Shown: positions 8,986 to 17,976 of the stretch, one piece after another
Position numbering within the stretch: position 1 is the first letter of the stretch
How the letters are laid out: every line of letters begins with the position of its first letter
Source of the DNA: Marinobacter daepoensis DSM 16072
GTDB lineage: Bacteria; Pseudomonadota; Gammaproteobacteria; Pseudomonadales; Oleiphilaceae
NCBI RefSeq assembly: GCF_000421165.1
Contig: NZ_ATWI01000009.1
Span: forward strand, 558,001 to 622,000
Length of the DNA stretch: 64,000 nt
Direction: 5' to 3'
Position numbers and translations under genes: made by a program
Notes under the pieces: model-generated
The model's input: the letters and a program-made list of their open reading frames with translations, nothing else
What the model was told of the DNA's origin: nothing
Database searches by the model: none

Positions 8986-10746
8986 ATGGACAGAGTGATC
9001 TACAGCCCCACCTCGACAATCAACCAGAGGCGCTTCTGGGGAGTGATAGCCACCCTACTGCTCTTTCTGCCGGCCTGCTGGACGAGCGCCAACGAACAGG
9101 CCATCCTCGAAGGCGAGCGGTTCCATCCGGTTCAGGGCACTCAGGGCATGGTAGCCACCAGCCACACTCTGGCTACAGACGTTGCCCTGAAGGTCCTGAA
9201 GAACGGAGGCAACGCCATCGACGCCGCCGTGACAGCCGGCTTCGCCCTGGCGGTTACCCAACCCCGCTCCGGCAATATTGGTGGCGGAGGTTTTCTGCTC
9301 TACGCTCCGGGTGATGGCAAGGCACCGGAGGCCATCGATTATCGTGAAACAGCCCCGGCAGCCGCGACAGAAACGATGTTTCAGGACAGCGACGGAAACG
9401 TCGTCACAGAACTCAGCCGTTTCAGCCACAAAGCCGCTGGCGTTCCCGGCACCGTCGCGGGCCTGGCAATGGCTCTGGAACGGCACGGCACCTTAAGCCT
9501 GAAAGACGCCCTTGCACCGGCCATACGCCTGGCCCGGGAGGGCTTTGTGGTCCCGCACCGGTTCACCGAAGGCCTGGAGCAAGCCCGAAATCGTCTCGAG
9601 CGCTGGCCCGCCACCAAAGCAGCGTTTTACCGGGAAGACGGCGCTGCCCCTCAACCGGGCGAGGTGTTCCGTCAGCCCGACCTCGCTGACACCCTCCAGC
9701 GCATCGCAGATCAAGGCGCAAAGGGCTTTTACGATGGTAAAACCGCCGAACTGATCGTCACCGAAATGCAAAAAGGGGGTGGCCTGATTACCCGGGAAGA
9801 CCTCCTTAGCTATCAGCCGGCCATCCGGCAGCCCGTGCACGGCACCTATCGCGGGCACGATGTCTATTCTATGTCGCCCCCCTCTTCAGGCGGCGCCCAC
9901 ATCGTTCAGATACTGAACATTCTGGAGTCCTACCCGATCAGTGAGTGGGGCCACAACTCGGCCAATACGATTCATCATATGGCCGAAGCCATGAAGCTGG
10001 CATACGCCGACCGATCTGAGTACCTGGGTGACACGGACTTTGTATCGGTGCCCCTGACGGGACTCATCAGCAAACGGTACGCCGACCAGCTCCGGACAAC
10101 CATTAAGGCCAACAAAGCCCGGCAAGCCAGCGACATCGGCCCCGGCGATCCCGCACCGTGGGAAAGCCCGGAGACGACGCATTTCTCTGTGGTGGATCAA
10201 TGGGGTAACGCGGTCTCCAACACCTACACCATCAACTTCAGCTACGGCTCCGGCATCACCGTCGCCGGAGCCGGCTTCCTGCTGAACAACGAAATGGACG
10301 ATTTCAGCGCCAAACACGGTACCGCCAATGCGTACGGCCTGATCGGCGGCGACGCCAACAAAGTGGAGCCAGGCAAGCGCATGCTCAGCTCAATGTCGCC
10401 CACCATTGTCCGCAAAGATGGCCGCAATGTTCTGGTCACCGGCAGCCCCGGCGGCTCTCGTATCATCACCACAACTTTGCAGGTTCTGATGAATGTGATT
10501 GACCATAATATGAACATCCAGACGGCCGTCAGCGCTCCTCGCATCCACCACCAGTGGCTGCCCGACGAGATCCGGGTGGAACAGGGAATCAGCTCTGATA
10601 CGCTGGCTTTGCTGGAAGCCCGCGGCCACGCCATTAGAACCGGCAACGCCATGGGCGCCATCCAGAGTATTATGATTGGCGACGATGGTACGCTTTATGG
10701 TGGCGCAGACCCCAGGCGCAGTACCTCATCAGCCATGGGGTTCTGA
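8986..10746 (+). CDS. ggt: Gamma-glutamyltransferase
   Basis: Periplasmic Ntn-hydrolase that cleaves gamma-glutamyl bonds of glutathione and transfers the glutamyl group. 586 residues made as one precursor. The autocleavage threonine is predicted at T397 in ETTHFSVVD, followed by GNAVSNTYTINFSYGSG and LLNNEMDDFS, which form the small subunit; SPGGSRIITTT is also conserved. The N-terminus has a hydrophobic segment (residues 18-31) and a possible signal peptidase I site after TSA; FLPAC could alternatively act as a poor lipobox. Start ATG has upstream GAGGAATCC. Confidence 0.94.
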   Translation: MDRVIYSPTSTINQRRFWGVIATLLLFLPACWTSANEQAILEGERFHPVQGTQGMVATSHTLATDVALKVLKNGGNAIDAAVTAGFALAVTQPRSGNIGGGGFLLYAPGDGKAPEAIDYRETAPAAATETMFQDSDGNVVTELSRFSHKAAGVPGTVAGLAMALERHGTLSLKDALAPAIRLAREGFVVPHRFTEGLEQARNRLERWPATKAAFYREDGAAPQPGEVFRQPDLADTLQRIADQGAKGFYDGKTAELIVTEMQKGGGLITREDLLSYQPAIRQPVHGTYRGHDVYSMSPPSSGGAHIVQILNILESYPISEWGHNSANTIHHMAEAMKLAYADRSEYLGDTDFVSVPLTGLISKRYADQLRTTIKANKARQASDIGPGDPAPWESPETTHFSVVDQWGNAVSNTYTINFSYGSGITVAGAGFLLNNEMDDFSAKHGTANAYGLIGGDANKVEPGKRMLSSMSPTIVRKDGRNVLVTGSPGGSRIITTTLQVLMNVIDHNMNIQTAVSAPRIHHQWLPDEIRVEQGISSDTLALLEARGHAIRTGNAMGAIQSIMIGDDGTLYGGADPRRSTSSAMGF

Positions 10747-10790
10747 CAATGCATGTATTGACCGGGCCGGACCCGGCCAGGAGGTAACTG

Positions 10791-11039
10791 ATGTATCTTT
10801 CCGTACAATTGAGCTGCTATCCGCTCAAAGATGACTACAAGCCTCCCATCTGGGACCTGATCGCACGCCTTGAAAAAACCGGGTTAGAGGTCTACCCCGG
10901 CCGCATGAGCACGGAGATCTTCGGTGAATACGATGACGTTATGAGGGTGCTTTCAGACACGCTTAAATGGTCATTTGAGACCTATGGTAAATCGGTGTTT
11001 GTTGCGAAAATCATGGAGGGCGACCGGAGACCGAAATGA
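10791..11039 (+). CDS. YkoF-like thiamin/HMP-binding family protein
   Basis: Small protein of 82 residues resembling one YkoF/MTH1187-type ferredoxin-like domain: MYLSVQLSCYPL at the first strand, ending in KWSFETYGKSVFVAKIMEG. Family members in Bacillus bind thiamin or hydroxymethylpyrimidine, but whether this one does is unknown. A GGAGG lies upstream of the start. The stop overlaps the following FtsH-like start by four bases (ATGA), so the two are probably made in a coupled way. Confidence 0.75.
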   Translation: MYLSVQLSCYPLKDDYKPPIWDLIARLEKTGLEVYPGRMSTEIFGEYDDVMRVLSDTLKWSFETYGKSVFVAKIMEGDRRPK

Positions 11040-12937
11040 ACACGTCCAACCAGCCCGGAAAGCAGGACCAGCCGCCCTCACCTCAACCGGCCATTCCCAA
11101 CCAGTATTCATTTCTGTGGTTGAGCGCCGCCATCCTGCTGATGTTTCTGTGGTTACAGGACAATCGGCAACCACAACAGCAAGAACTGGCCTACTCAGAG
11201 TTCAAGCAGGCCGTGATCAATGGCCAGGTTGCCGAAATCACCCTTCGCACCGAAGACATCAACGGCCGCTTCAACAACACCGGTGTCGGTCAGTTTACCG
11301 GCGACAACCGCGAGCCCACCGACCGCTTTGTGACCCTGCGCCCACCGCTGGAAGACCCGGACCTGCTGCCCTTACTGGAGCAGCAGGAGGTGCTGATACG
11401 CGGCTCCCGGTCCGGCCGCCCCTGGTGGCAGGAACTGATTCTGGGCTTCCTGCCCTGGATTCTCCTGCTGGCACTCATGTTCTGGTTCTGGGGCGCCGCC
11501 CAGAAACGGATGACTCAGGGCGGAAGCCCATTCGAGTACGGAAAATCCAGGGCGCGCAGAGCCCGGAAGGAAACGTCTACCACCACACTGAACGACGTCG
11601 CCGGTATTGAGTCCGCCAAACGGGACATCAGCGAAATCATCGATTTCCTTAAATCTCCGGAAAAGTACCGCAAACTGGGCGCCGAGATGCCCAAAGGGGT
11701 CTTGCTGGTTGGGCCTCCGGGAACCGGGAAAACCCTGCTGGCACGAGCGATTGCCGGAGAGGCTGAGGTTCCGTTTTTCAGCATCAGCGCCTCGGAATTC
11801 ATTGAAATGTTTGTGGGCGTGGGGGCTGCCAGAGTGCGCGATATGTTCCAAACCGCTCGCAAGGAGGCGCCGGCCCTGATCTTCATTGACGAGCTGGATG
11901 CTGTGGGACGCTCCCGTGGGGCCGGCCTGGGCGGAGGCCACGATGAACGGGAACAAACCCTGAATCAGATCCTTACGGAAATGGATGGCTTCGAGGCTCA
12001 TGAGAATATTCTGGTGCTGGCGGCCACCAACCGGCCAGATGTTCTGGACTCCGCCCTGCTACGGCCTGGCCGGTTTGACCGAAAAGTCACCCTGGACCGA
12101 CCCCACCGGGAAGCCCGGGAAGCCATCCTGAACGTCCACGTTCGCAAGGTTCCGCTGGCTGCCGATGTTAATCTGGCAGACGTCGCAGCCCGAACCACCG
12201 GGTTCTCCGGGGCTGATCTGAAAAATCTGGTAAACGAAGCCGCCCTGACCGCCGCCCGGGATAACCTTGCTGAAGTCAACAGCCTCTGCTTTGAGATCGC
12301 GCGCGACCGATTGGTTCTGGGCGAAAAACGCGACGCTCAACTCACGAAGGAAGAGCGCGAAGCCGTGGCATATCATGAATGTGGCCATGCCATCATGGCG
12401 TTTTATATGCCAAAAGCCGATCCTCTGACCAAGATCACCATCATCCCCCACGGCATGGCCATGGGTGTAACAGAGCAAACGCCCCGGGAAGACAAATACA
12501 ACTACACGGAGAGCTACCTGAAAGACCGCATCAGAGTCATGCTGGGTGGGCGTTCCGCAGAAAAAATCATTTACGGTGAAGTCAGCACGGGCGCCCAGAA
12601 CGACCTCAAGGAAGCCACCAAACTGCTAAGGCGAATGATTGGCCAGTGGGGCATGAGCGAGAAAATCGGCCCTCTGGGGCTGGGCATCGGAGAAGAACAC
12701 GTGTTCCTCGGCCGCGAAATGGGCGCGCCCCGGGAATACAGCGAAAAGCTGGCCGAGATGATCGATTCGGAAATTCAGTCCCAACTGATGGCTTTCGAAG
12801 CCTTTACGTTGAACTTTCTCTCTGAACACCGTCACGAACTGGACGCTCTGGCGGAGGCGGTGATGACAACGGAAACGCTGACGGCAGCGGACATTACCCG
12901 CGTTCTCGAGCAGGCCCGCAAGAATCAGATGGCCTGA
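11036..12937 (+). CDS. FtsH-type membrane ATP-dependent zinc metalloprotease
   Basis: Inner-membrane AAA protease of 633 residues. Two membrane segments (about 25-40 and 133-153) flank a periplasmic loop. The AAA domain has Walker A GPPGTGKT (226-233), pore loop FVG (259-261), Walker [10 protein letters not shown] (281-289) and an SRH region. The protease zinc motif is HECGH (447-451), a Cys variant of the usual HEAGH, with the third ligand in [10 protein letters not shown] (D523). The C-terminus is short, without the long E. coli-type tail. Its isolation from rlmE/folP and coupling to a YkoF-like gene suggest a second FtsH paralogue rather than the housekeeping copy; that is inference. Confidence 0.92.
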   Translation: MNTSNQPGKQDQPPSPQPAIPNQYSFLWLSAAILLMFLWLQDNRQPQQQELAYSEFKQAVINGQVAEITLRTEDINGRFNNTGVGQFTGDNREPTDRFVTLRPPLEDPDLLPLLEQQEVLIRGSRSGRPWWQELILGFLPWILLLALMFWFWGAAQKRMTQGGSPFEYGKSRARRARKETSTTTLNDVAGIESAKRDISEIIDFLKSPEKYRKLGAEMPKGVLLVGPPGTGKTLLARAIAGEAEVPFFSISASEFIEMFVGVGAARVRDMFQTARKEAPALIFIDELDAVGRSRGAGLGGGHDEREQTLNQILTEMDGFEAHENILVLAATNRPDVLDSALLRPGRFDRKVTLDRPHREAREAILNVHVRKVPLAADVNLADVAARTTGFSGADLKNLVNEAALTAARDNLAEVNSLCFEIARDRLVLGEKRDAQLTKEEREAVAYHECGHAIMAFYMPKADPLTKITIIPHGMAMGVTEQTPREDKYNYTESYLKDRIRVMLGGRSAEKIIYGEVSTGAQNDLKEATKLLRRMIGQWGMSEKIGPLGLGIGEEHVFLGREMGAPREYSEKLAEMIDSEIQSQLMAFEAFTLNFLSEHRHELDALAEAVMTTETLTAADITRVLEQARKNQMA

Positions 12938-12953
12938 AAACAACCGTCATCGG

Positions 12954-13832
12954 TCAGGGCGTGACGGTCACGGGAATATTCAAGGCACAGAGCAGTGCTT
13001 CCGCCGCCCCCCGCTCAGAGAACAGGCGGCTGCCACGACTGACAACCAACTGGCCAGCTCCCTCAACCTTAACGGCCCTGGCCATCGCTATCGCGCCCGC
13101 TCCGGTAAGGCACTTCACCGTGGCGGCAATACCTTCTTGCCCCAAGAACGCTGTCAGGTCGGTCAGCAGACGGCGATCATCCTCCCCATCAGCCCGCACC
13201 AGAACCGTTAACGGGCTTCGGTTCCTGTGGGCAAGCTCCGCCCCTACCCTGACCGCGCGGTGATTGGCGCCTTGGTCATGATTCAGTAACACCACAACCC
13301 GACCCGCCACGCCCCCCGTGAATGCCGGACAAAGCAGAACATCACCCGGCGCCTGATGAACCAGAGCACGGGCAGTAGACCCAAGCCGGGCACCCGAACC
13401 GCCGGACCACCCCGCCCGGCCAAGCACCAACAGGTCGGCGGGCTGCGCCAGTGTCAGCACCTGCTCTGCGACCTTGCCCTGACACGTCGTCAGGCTGCCA
13501 GCGACCCCGTGAGGCGCCATCATCTGTTCGAAAGCTCGCCGGATGTTCACGGCCATGGCATCCAGGCGACGGTGAAGTGACTCAACATCCAGAGGCCGGG
13601 TGATACCAGAACTCCGACCAACCTCCCGGGCAAACCCATACCCAGCGCTACGGAGCAGATTCACCTCTTCCACAAAGATGCCCAGAACCCGGGCATTGCT
13701 GGCCCGGGCAAGATCAGCAACCGTCTCAAGCGTTTCCAGGCTCAGCCTCGAACCATCCAGCAACACCAGAATCCGTCGCTCCGGCACCGGGCCTGGTGGA
13801 GTGCCTTCAGGCTTGCGGGTCATTTCCGTCAT
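12954..13832 (-). CDS. Tandem universal stress protein
   Basis: 292 residues with two Usp-like halves. The first starts ERRILVLLDGSRLSLETLETVADLA and ends with DLLVLGRAGWSGGSGARLGSTARALVHQAPGDVLLCP, the G-2x-G-9x-GS type ATP-binding signature. The second half (GRVVVLLNHDQGANHRAVRVGAELA) is degenerate. The chosen ATG at 13832 has AGGAC upstream and overlaps the lon-like stop by 26 bases; longer upstream reading would lie inside the protease gene. Probably cotranscribed with the Lon-like protease, suggesting a shared stress role (inference). Confidence 0.85.
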   Translation of the reverse strand: MTEMTRKPEGTPPGPVPERRILVLLDGSRLSLETLETVADLARASNARVLGIFVEEVNLLRSAGYGFAREVGRSSGITRPLDVESLHRRLDAMAVNIRRAFEQMMAPHGVAGSLTTCQGKVAEQVLTLAQPADLLVLGRAGWSGGSGARLGSTARALVHQAPGDVLLCPAFTGGVAGRVVVLLNHDQGANHRAVRVGAELAHRNRSPLTVLVRADGEDDRRLLTDLTAFLGQEGIAATVKCLTGAGAIAMARAVKVEGAGQLVVSRGSRLFSERGAAEALLCALNIPVTVTP

Positions 13833-16206
13833 GTTCTGCGTCCTGACTGGAGTCCTTGCTTTTGCCAACCTTGGCAAAGTCAGCCAGTCGATCGGCCACA
13901 CGCCGATTGAAACTGCCTTCCGGGAACAAACCATCGCCATCAGGCTCCCCCGGCGCCAGTCCCGACAGCAATTCAATAGCCTGATCAATGTGTGAAATCG
14001 GATAAATGGTAAACGCCCCATTCTTCACAGCCTGGCGAACAGCGCTGCTGAGCATCAGATGCTCAGCATTACTGGCGGGTAGCAGTGCCCCTTGCTGACT
14101 CACCGCCCCCGACTGCTGACATACATTGAAAAAACCTTCAATTTTCTCATTCACGCCCCCAACAGCCTGGACCTCTCCATGCTGATTCATGGACCCTGTC
14201 ACTGCCAGCGACTGCTTCAGAGGAACGCCTGCGATGGCCGACAGCAATACGCAGGTCTCTGCCACCGAGGCGGAATCCCCTTCCACACCGCCATAGGACT
14301 GTTCAAACGCCAGGCTGGCTGACAACGACAACACGGCCATCGGGGCATAGCGGTTCGCCAGGTACCGGGACAAAATCATCACAGCCTTGCTGTGAATCGG
14401 CCCACCAAGCTTGGCCTCTCTTTCAATATCAACTACTTGCCCCTTTCCTGGGCGGGCGGTGGCGGTAATCCGGGTGGGCTGCCCAAACCGCGTGGCCCCT
14501 AACTGCAGTACCGACAGGCCATTTACCTGCCCTATCTGTTCACCCTGTGTCGAAATTCTGACAACGCCGCGGCGGATCTGCTCAAGGCTTCGCTCCCGGA
14601 TACGGCTGGCCCGATATTCCCGCTCGTCAATCGCCTGTTGCACGTGGCAGGCCTGAATGCAGGGGCTTTCCGCCACACCCGACCAATAATCAGCCTCGCT
14701 GATCAGGTCTTTCAGCACACGGTCATGCCCCGTCAGTTTGTTCTGGTCGCTGGCCAAACGGCTGGCATGCTCGATCAACCGGGCGACGGCTCCCCGGTCC
14801 ATGGCCCGGGCCCCGGACGACCGGGCCATGGTCGCAAGCATTCGGGCATACAGCGGGTAGCTTTCATCATCCCGGTCCATGTCATCATCAAAGTCCGCCT
14901 CTACTTTGAACAGGTCAAGAAAGTCAGGATCATAGTGGGAAAGCAGGTAGTACAGGGTTCGGTCTCCCAGGAGCACCACTTTTACCGACAACGGTATTGG
15001 TTCTGGCTGCTGGCTCACGGTGGTTGCCAACCCATACAGACGCTCCAGGGATTCAATGCGGATCTCCCTCGAAAAAAGAATGCGCTTCAGGCTGTCCCAG
15101 GCCATTGGCTGAGACAGGAGGCGCCGGGCATCCAGTATCAGATAGCCACCATTGGCCCGATGCAGCGAGCCAGCCCGTATCAGAGTGAAGTCGGTATACA
15201 GGTTTCCCTGATGCGCCCGATGCTCAATCTGACCAGAGAGGTGCTGATGATTGGGATGATCCTCATACACCACCGGGGCACCCTGGGTGTGGGTGTTGTC
15301 GACCAGCAAGTTAACCCGGTAACGGTTCAGCAAGCCCGCAGGAGCACCATTTTCCGCATCCCGGAACGCCTCGGCATGTTCCACAACATCTTCACGCACA
15401 GCGTCAAGGTAACCGACAACCGCCGACACATGCGCCCACTTTTCCCGAAGCTCCCCCATCGGGCCACCCAGCGTGAGCTGCACCATTTCTTCGTTCAGAG
15501 CATGCACACGCTCCCGGACTTCCTTACGCAGCCTTGGCACCTGCTGAATCGCCTGCTGCAGTTTTTTCTGCAGATCTTCCACTTTCGCTTCGATCAGCTG
15601 CTTTTCGTCATCCGAAAAGGTTTTGTACTCTTCCGGCTCAATCACTTCGCCGTTGCGCATAGGCGCAAACGTAAACCCCGCCGGGGTTGTGAGCATAGCG
15701 ATGTGATTGGCGTTCGCCTCCTCTTCGATGGCCGCCAGCCCCTGTTGCTGGCGCCGGGTAACTTCATCCTGCAACTCCTGAATACGGGCCTGGTATTCCT
15801 CACTCTCAAAGGTGGCCGGAACGGTAGTTTTCAGCTCACTGGCCAGTTCGTTCATATCGTGCCTGAACCTGCCCCCCTGCCCCGGGGGCAACTCTATGGC
15901 TCTGGGTCTGTCAGACTGCTGGAAATTAAAAACATGGCACCAGTCGGACGGTACCGGCCTGGCAGAGGCGTGACTGGCCAACACCCGCCTGACCAGCTCA
16001 TGCTTTCCGGCACCAGACGGCCCGAGAACAAAAAGGTTAAAGCCCTGCGCCTCCATACTGGCACCAAACTCCAGAGCGCGCAGCATCCTGTCCTGACCCA
16101 CAGGCAGACTCAGGTCCTCCAGAGATTCAGTGGTGTCAAAATCAAGCCTGTCCAGAGGACACTGGCGATAGACCTGAGCCTCTGTCAGGGGTTCGGGCAG
16201 GGCCAT
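13807..16206 (-). CDS. Lon-like ATP-dependent serine protease (YcbZ/LonH family)
   Basis: Cytoplasmic AAA protease of 799 residues. An N-terminal AAA segment has Walker A GPSGAGKH (62-69) with His in place of the usual Ser/Thr. A long coiled region follows (about 190-260). The second ATPase core includes GGYLILDARRLL. The C-terminal Lon-type protease domain has catalytic S645 (EGDSAS) and K688 (GGVNEKIEGFF); the 43-residue spacing equals that of classical Lon (S679/K722). Start ATG is preceded by AAGGAGG. Substrates unknown. The stop overlaps the Usp gene. Confidence 0.9.
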   Translation of the reverse strand: MALPEPLTEAQVYRQCPLDRLDFDTTESLEDLSLPVGQDRMLRALEFGASMEAQGFNLFVLGPSGAGKHELVRRVLASHASARPVPSDWCHVFNFQQSDRPRAIELPPGQGGRFRHDMNELASELKTTVPATFESEEYQARIQELQDEVTRRQQQGLAAIEEEANANHIAMLTTPAGFTFAPMRNGEVIEPEEYKTFSDDEKQLIEAKVEDLQKKLQQAIQQVPRLRKEVRERVHALNEEMVQLTLGGPMGELREKWAHVSAVVGYLDAVREDVVEHAEAFRDAENGAPAGLLNRYRVNLLVDNTHTQGAPVVYEDHPNHQHLSGQIEHRAHQGNLYTDFTLIRAGSLHRANGGYLILDARRLLSQPMAWDSLKRILFSREIRIESLERLYGLATTVSQQPEPIPLSVKVVLLGDRTLYYLLSHYDPDFLDLFKVEADFDDDMDRDDESYPLYARMLATMARSSGARAMDRGAVARLIEHASRLASDQNKLTGHDRVLKDLISEADYWSGVAESPCIQACHVQQAIDEREYRASRIRERSLEQIRRGVVRISTQGEQIGQVNGLSVLQLGATRFGQPTRITATARPGKGQVVDIEREAKLGGPIHSKAVMILSRYLANRYAPMAVLSLSASLAFEQSYGGVEGDSASVAETCVLLSAIAGVPLKQSLAVTGSMNQHGEVQAVGGVNEKIEGFFNVCQQSGAVSQQGALLPASNAEHLMLSSAVRQAVKNGAFTIYPISHIDQAIELLSGLAPGEPDGDGLFPEGSFNRRVADRLADFAKVGKSKDSSQDAEHDGNDPQA

Positions 16207-16223
16207 CCTTACCTCCTTGGTAA

Positions 16224-17096
16224 TTACGCCTGGCTTTCCAGTTTATCCTGGGTGCGATGCTCGAAATCGCTGGCGTCATGCCGTTCATGGAGCTGAGATG
16301 CCAGATCACCCCAGGCTTTGTTCACGATCCGACCACGCCTGACCGCCGGTCGACAGGCCACTTCATCAGCCCATCGGGTCACATTGGTGTAGGTATGCGC
16401 CTCAAGAAACTCAGCGGCCTCATACACCATGTTCTTCACCAGGGCGCCATACCAGGGCCAGATCGCCATATCGGCAATGGTGTATTCATCGCCCGCAATG
16501 TACGGATTCTCTGCCAACTGGCGATCGAGTACATCCAGCTGCCGCTTCACTTCCATAGTGTAGCGGTTGATCGGATATTCGTACTTCTCCGGCGCATAAG
16601 CGAAAAAATGTCCAAAGCCGCCGCCCAGGAAGGGCGCACTACCCATCTGCCAGAACAGCCAGTTCATGGTTTCGGCACGTTTGGCCGGATCTTTCGGCAG
16701 GAAGGCGTTGAACTTCTCCGCAAGGTAGAACAGGATCGACCCCGACTCGAACACCCTAATAGCCGGTTCCACACTGCGATCCAGCATGGCGGGGATCTTT
16801 GAGTTCGGGTTGATCGTCACAAACCCGCTGCCGAACTGATCTCCCTCAGTAATCCGGATCAACCAGGCATCGTATTCTGCCCCTTCAATGCCCAACTCCA
16901 GCAGCTCTTCGAACATCACCGTTGCCTTAACGCCGTTGGGGGTAGCCAGCGAGTAAAGCTGAAACGGGTGCTCCCCCACGGGAAGGTCTTTGTCATGGGT
17001 GGGGCCTGCGATAGGACGATTAATGTTGGCGAACTTCCCTCCGTTGTCCGGATCCCATTTCCAAACGTTTGGAGGCGTGTATGTCGGGTCACTCAT
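16224..17096 (-). CDS. yghU: Glutathione transferase / disulfide reductase, YghU family
   Basis: 290 residues, very close in motif order to E. coli YghU ([101 protein letters not shown]). Characterised homologues reduce disulfides using two bound glutathiones. The ATG at 17096 ([12 protein letters not shown]) aligns with the family start and has GGGAG eight bases upstream; the frame extends further but without homology. Divergent from the ABC exporter operon. Confidence 0.94.
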   Translation of the reverse strand: MSDPTYTPPNVWKWDPDNGGKFANINRPIAGPTHDKDLPVGEHPFQLYSLATPNGVKATVMFEELLELGIEGAEYDAWLIRITEGDQFGSGFVTINPNSKIPAMLDRSVEPAIRVFESGSILFYLAEKFNAFLPKDPAKRAETMNWLFWQMGSAPFLGGGFGHFFAYAPEKYEYPINRYTMEVKRQLDVLDRQLAENPYIAGDEYTIADMAIWPWYGALVKNMVYEAAEFLEAHTYTNVTRWADEVACRPAVRRGRIVNKAWGDLASQLHERHDASDFEHRTQDKLESQA

Positions 17097-17243
17097 AGGG
17101 TTGTCTCCCATTGCCTTTGCATGATGTGTGAAAGGACTGTACCCGAATCCTGCCATGAAACGCACCTGCACCGGCTCGATAGCAGGGCTCCGGCGCTAAG
17201 CTATACTCGGTTTAGCATGCACCGGACAGCAACGGAATCCAAC

Positions 17244-17969
17244 ATGGCGTCTGACGCCCACCAGAAAACCCCGGTATTTCAAACCACCGGACTGACCAAA
17301 ACCTACCATCAGGGCGAGGTAGACGTACACGCGCTTCGGGGGGTGGATCTTGCGCTTTATCCAGGGGAACTGGTGGTCATGCTGGGTGCTTCTGGCTCCG
17401 GAAAATCGACCTTACTGAATATTCTGGGTGGGCTGGACATCCCCTCCAGCGGGCAGGTTCGTTACCAGGACATCGAGCTTTCCGGTGCCTCAGACCGGGA
17501 TCTGACCCGCTATCGGCGGGACTACGTGGGTTTCGTATTTCAGTTCTACAACCTGATTCCCAGCCTGACGGCTCGCGAAAATGTTATCGCCGTCACCGAA
17601 ATCGCCCGCGATCCCATGGCGCCGGAAGACGCTCTGGACATGGTTGGGCTGGCCAGCCGCATGGATCACTTTCCAGCCCAGCTATCAGGTGGCGAACAGC
17701 AACGCGTGGCCATTGCCCGAGCCATTTCCAAGCGCCCTCAGGTACTGCTGTGTGATGAGCCCACCGGGGCTCTCGACTCGGCAACAGGCATTCTGGTGCT
17801 GGTGGCTCTGGAACGGGCCAACCGGGAAACCGGAACCACCACCGTCATCATCACCCACAACGCCTCTATCGCACGGATGGCTGACCGGGTTATCACACTG
17901 TCGGATGGGGTTATCAGCGGCGAGCACCGAAACGCCGTCCGTCAAAATCCCAGAACCCTGAGCTGGTAG
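17244..17969 (+). CDS. ABC exporter ATP-binding protein (MacB/LolD type)
   Basis: 241-residue nucleotide-binding subunit. Walker [10 protein letters not shown] (48-56), Q-loop [18 protein letters not shown], signature [14 protein letters not shown] (147-160), Walker B LLCDEP (168-173), H-loop ITHN. This subfamily pairs with FtsX-fold permeases that act mechanically on periplasmic substrates. ATG 17244 has GGAA upstream and leaves a normal-length protein; an ATG at 17217 is possible. Seven bases separate it from the permease gene. First gene of a three-gene exporter operon. Confidence 0.92.
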   Translation: MASDAHQKTPVFQTTGLTKTYHQGEVDVHALRGVDLALYPGELVVMLGASGSGKSTLLNILGGLDIPSSGQVRYQDIELSGASDRDLTRYRRDYVGFVFQFYNLIPSLTARENVIAVTEIARDPMAPEDALDMVGLASRMDHFPAQLSGGEQQRVAIARAISKRPQVLLCDEPTGALDSATGILVLVALERANRETGTTTVIITHNASIARMADRVITLSDGVISGEHRNAVRQNPRTLSW

Positions 17970-17976
17970 CACCGGG

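Noticed and set aside
12943..12968. ACCGTCA/TGACGGT inverted repeat between the FtsH-like and Usp genes as a terminator
   Set aside because: Twelve-base loop, no U-run, and the right arm lies in the Usp coding end.
14638..16296. A 552-codon plus-strand frame opposite the Lon-like gene
   Set aside because: Antisense shadow; composition rich in His/Arg/Gln and no family motifs, while the minus-strand protease is complete.
16968..17243. Upstream extension of the ABC ATPase gene by 92 codons
   Set aside because: The extra residues overlap the yghU gene on the other strand and show no homology; the ATPase domain starts normally from 17244.
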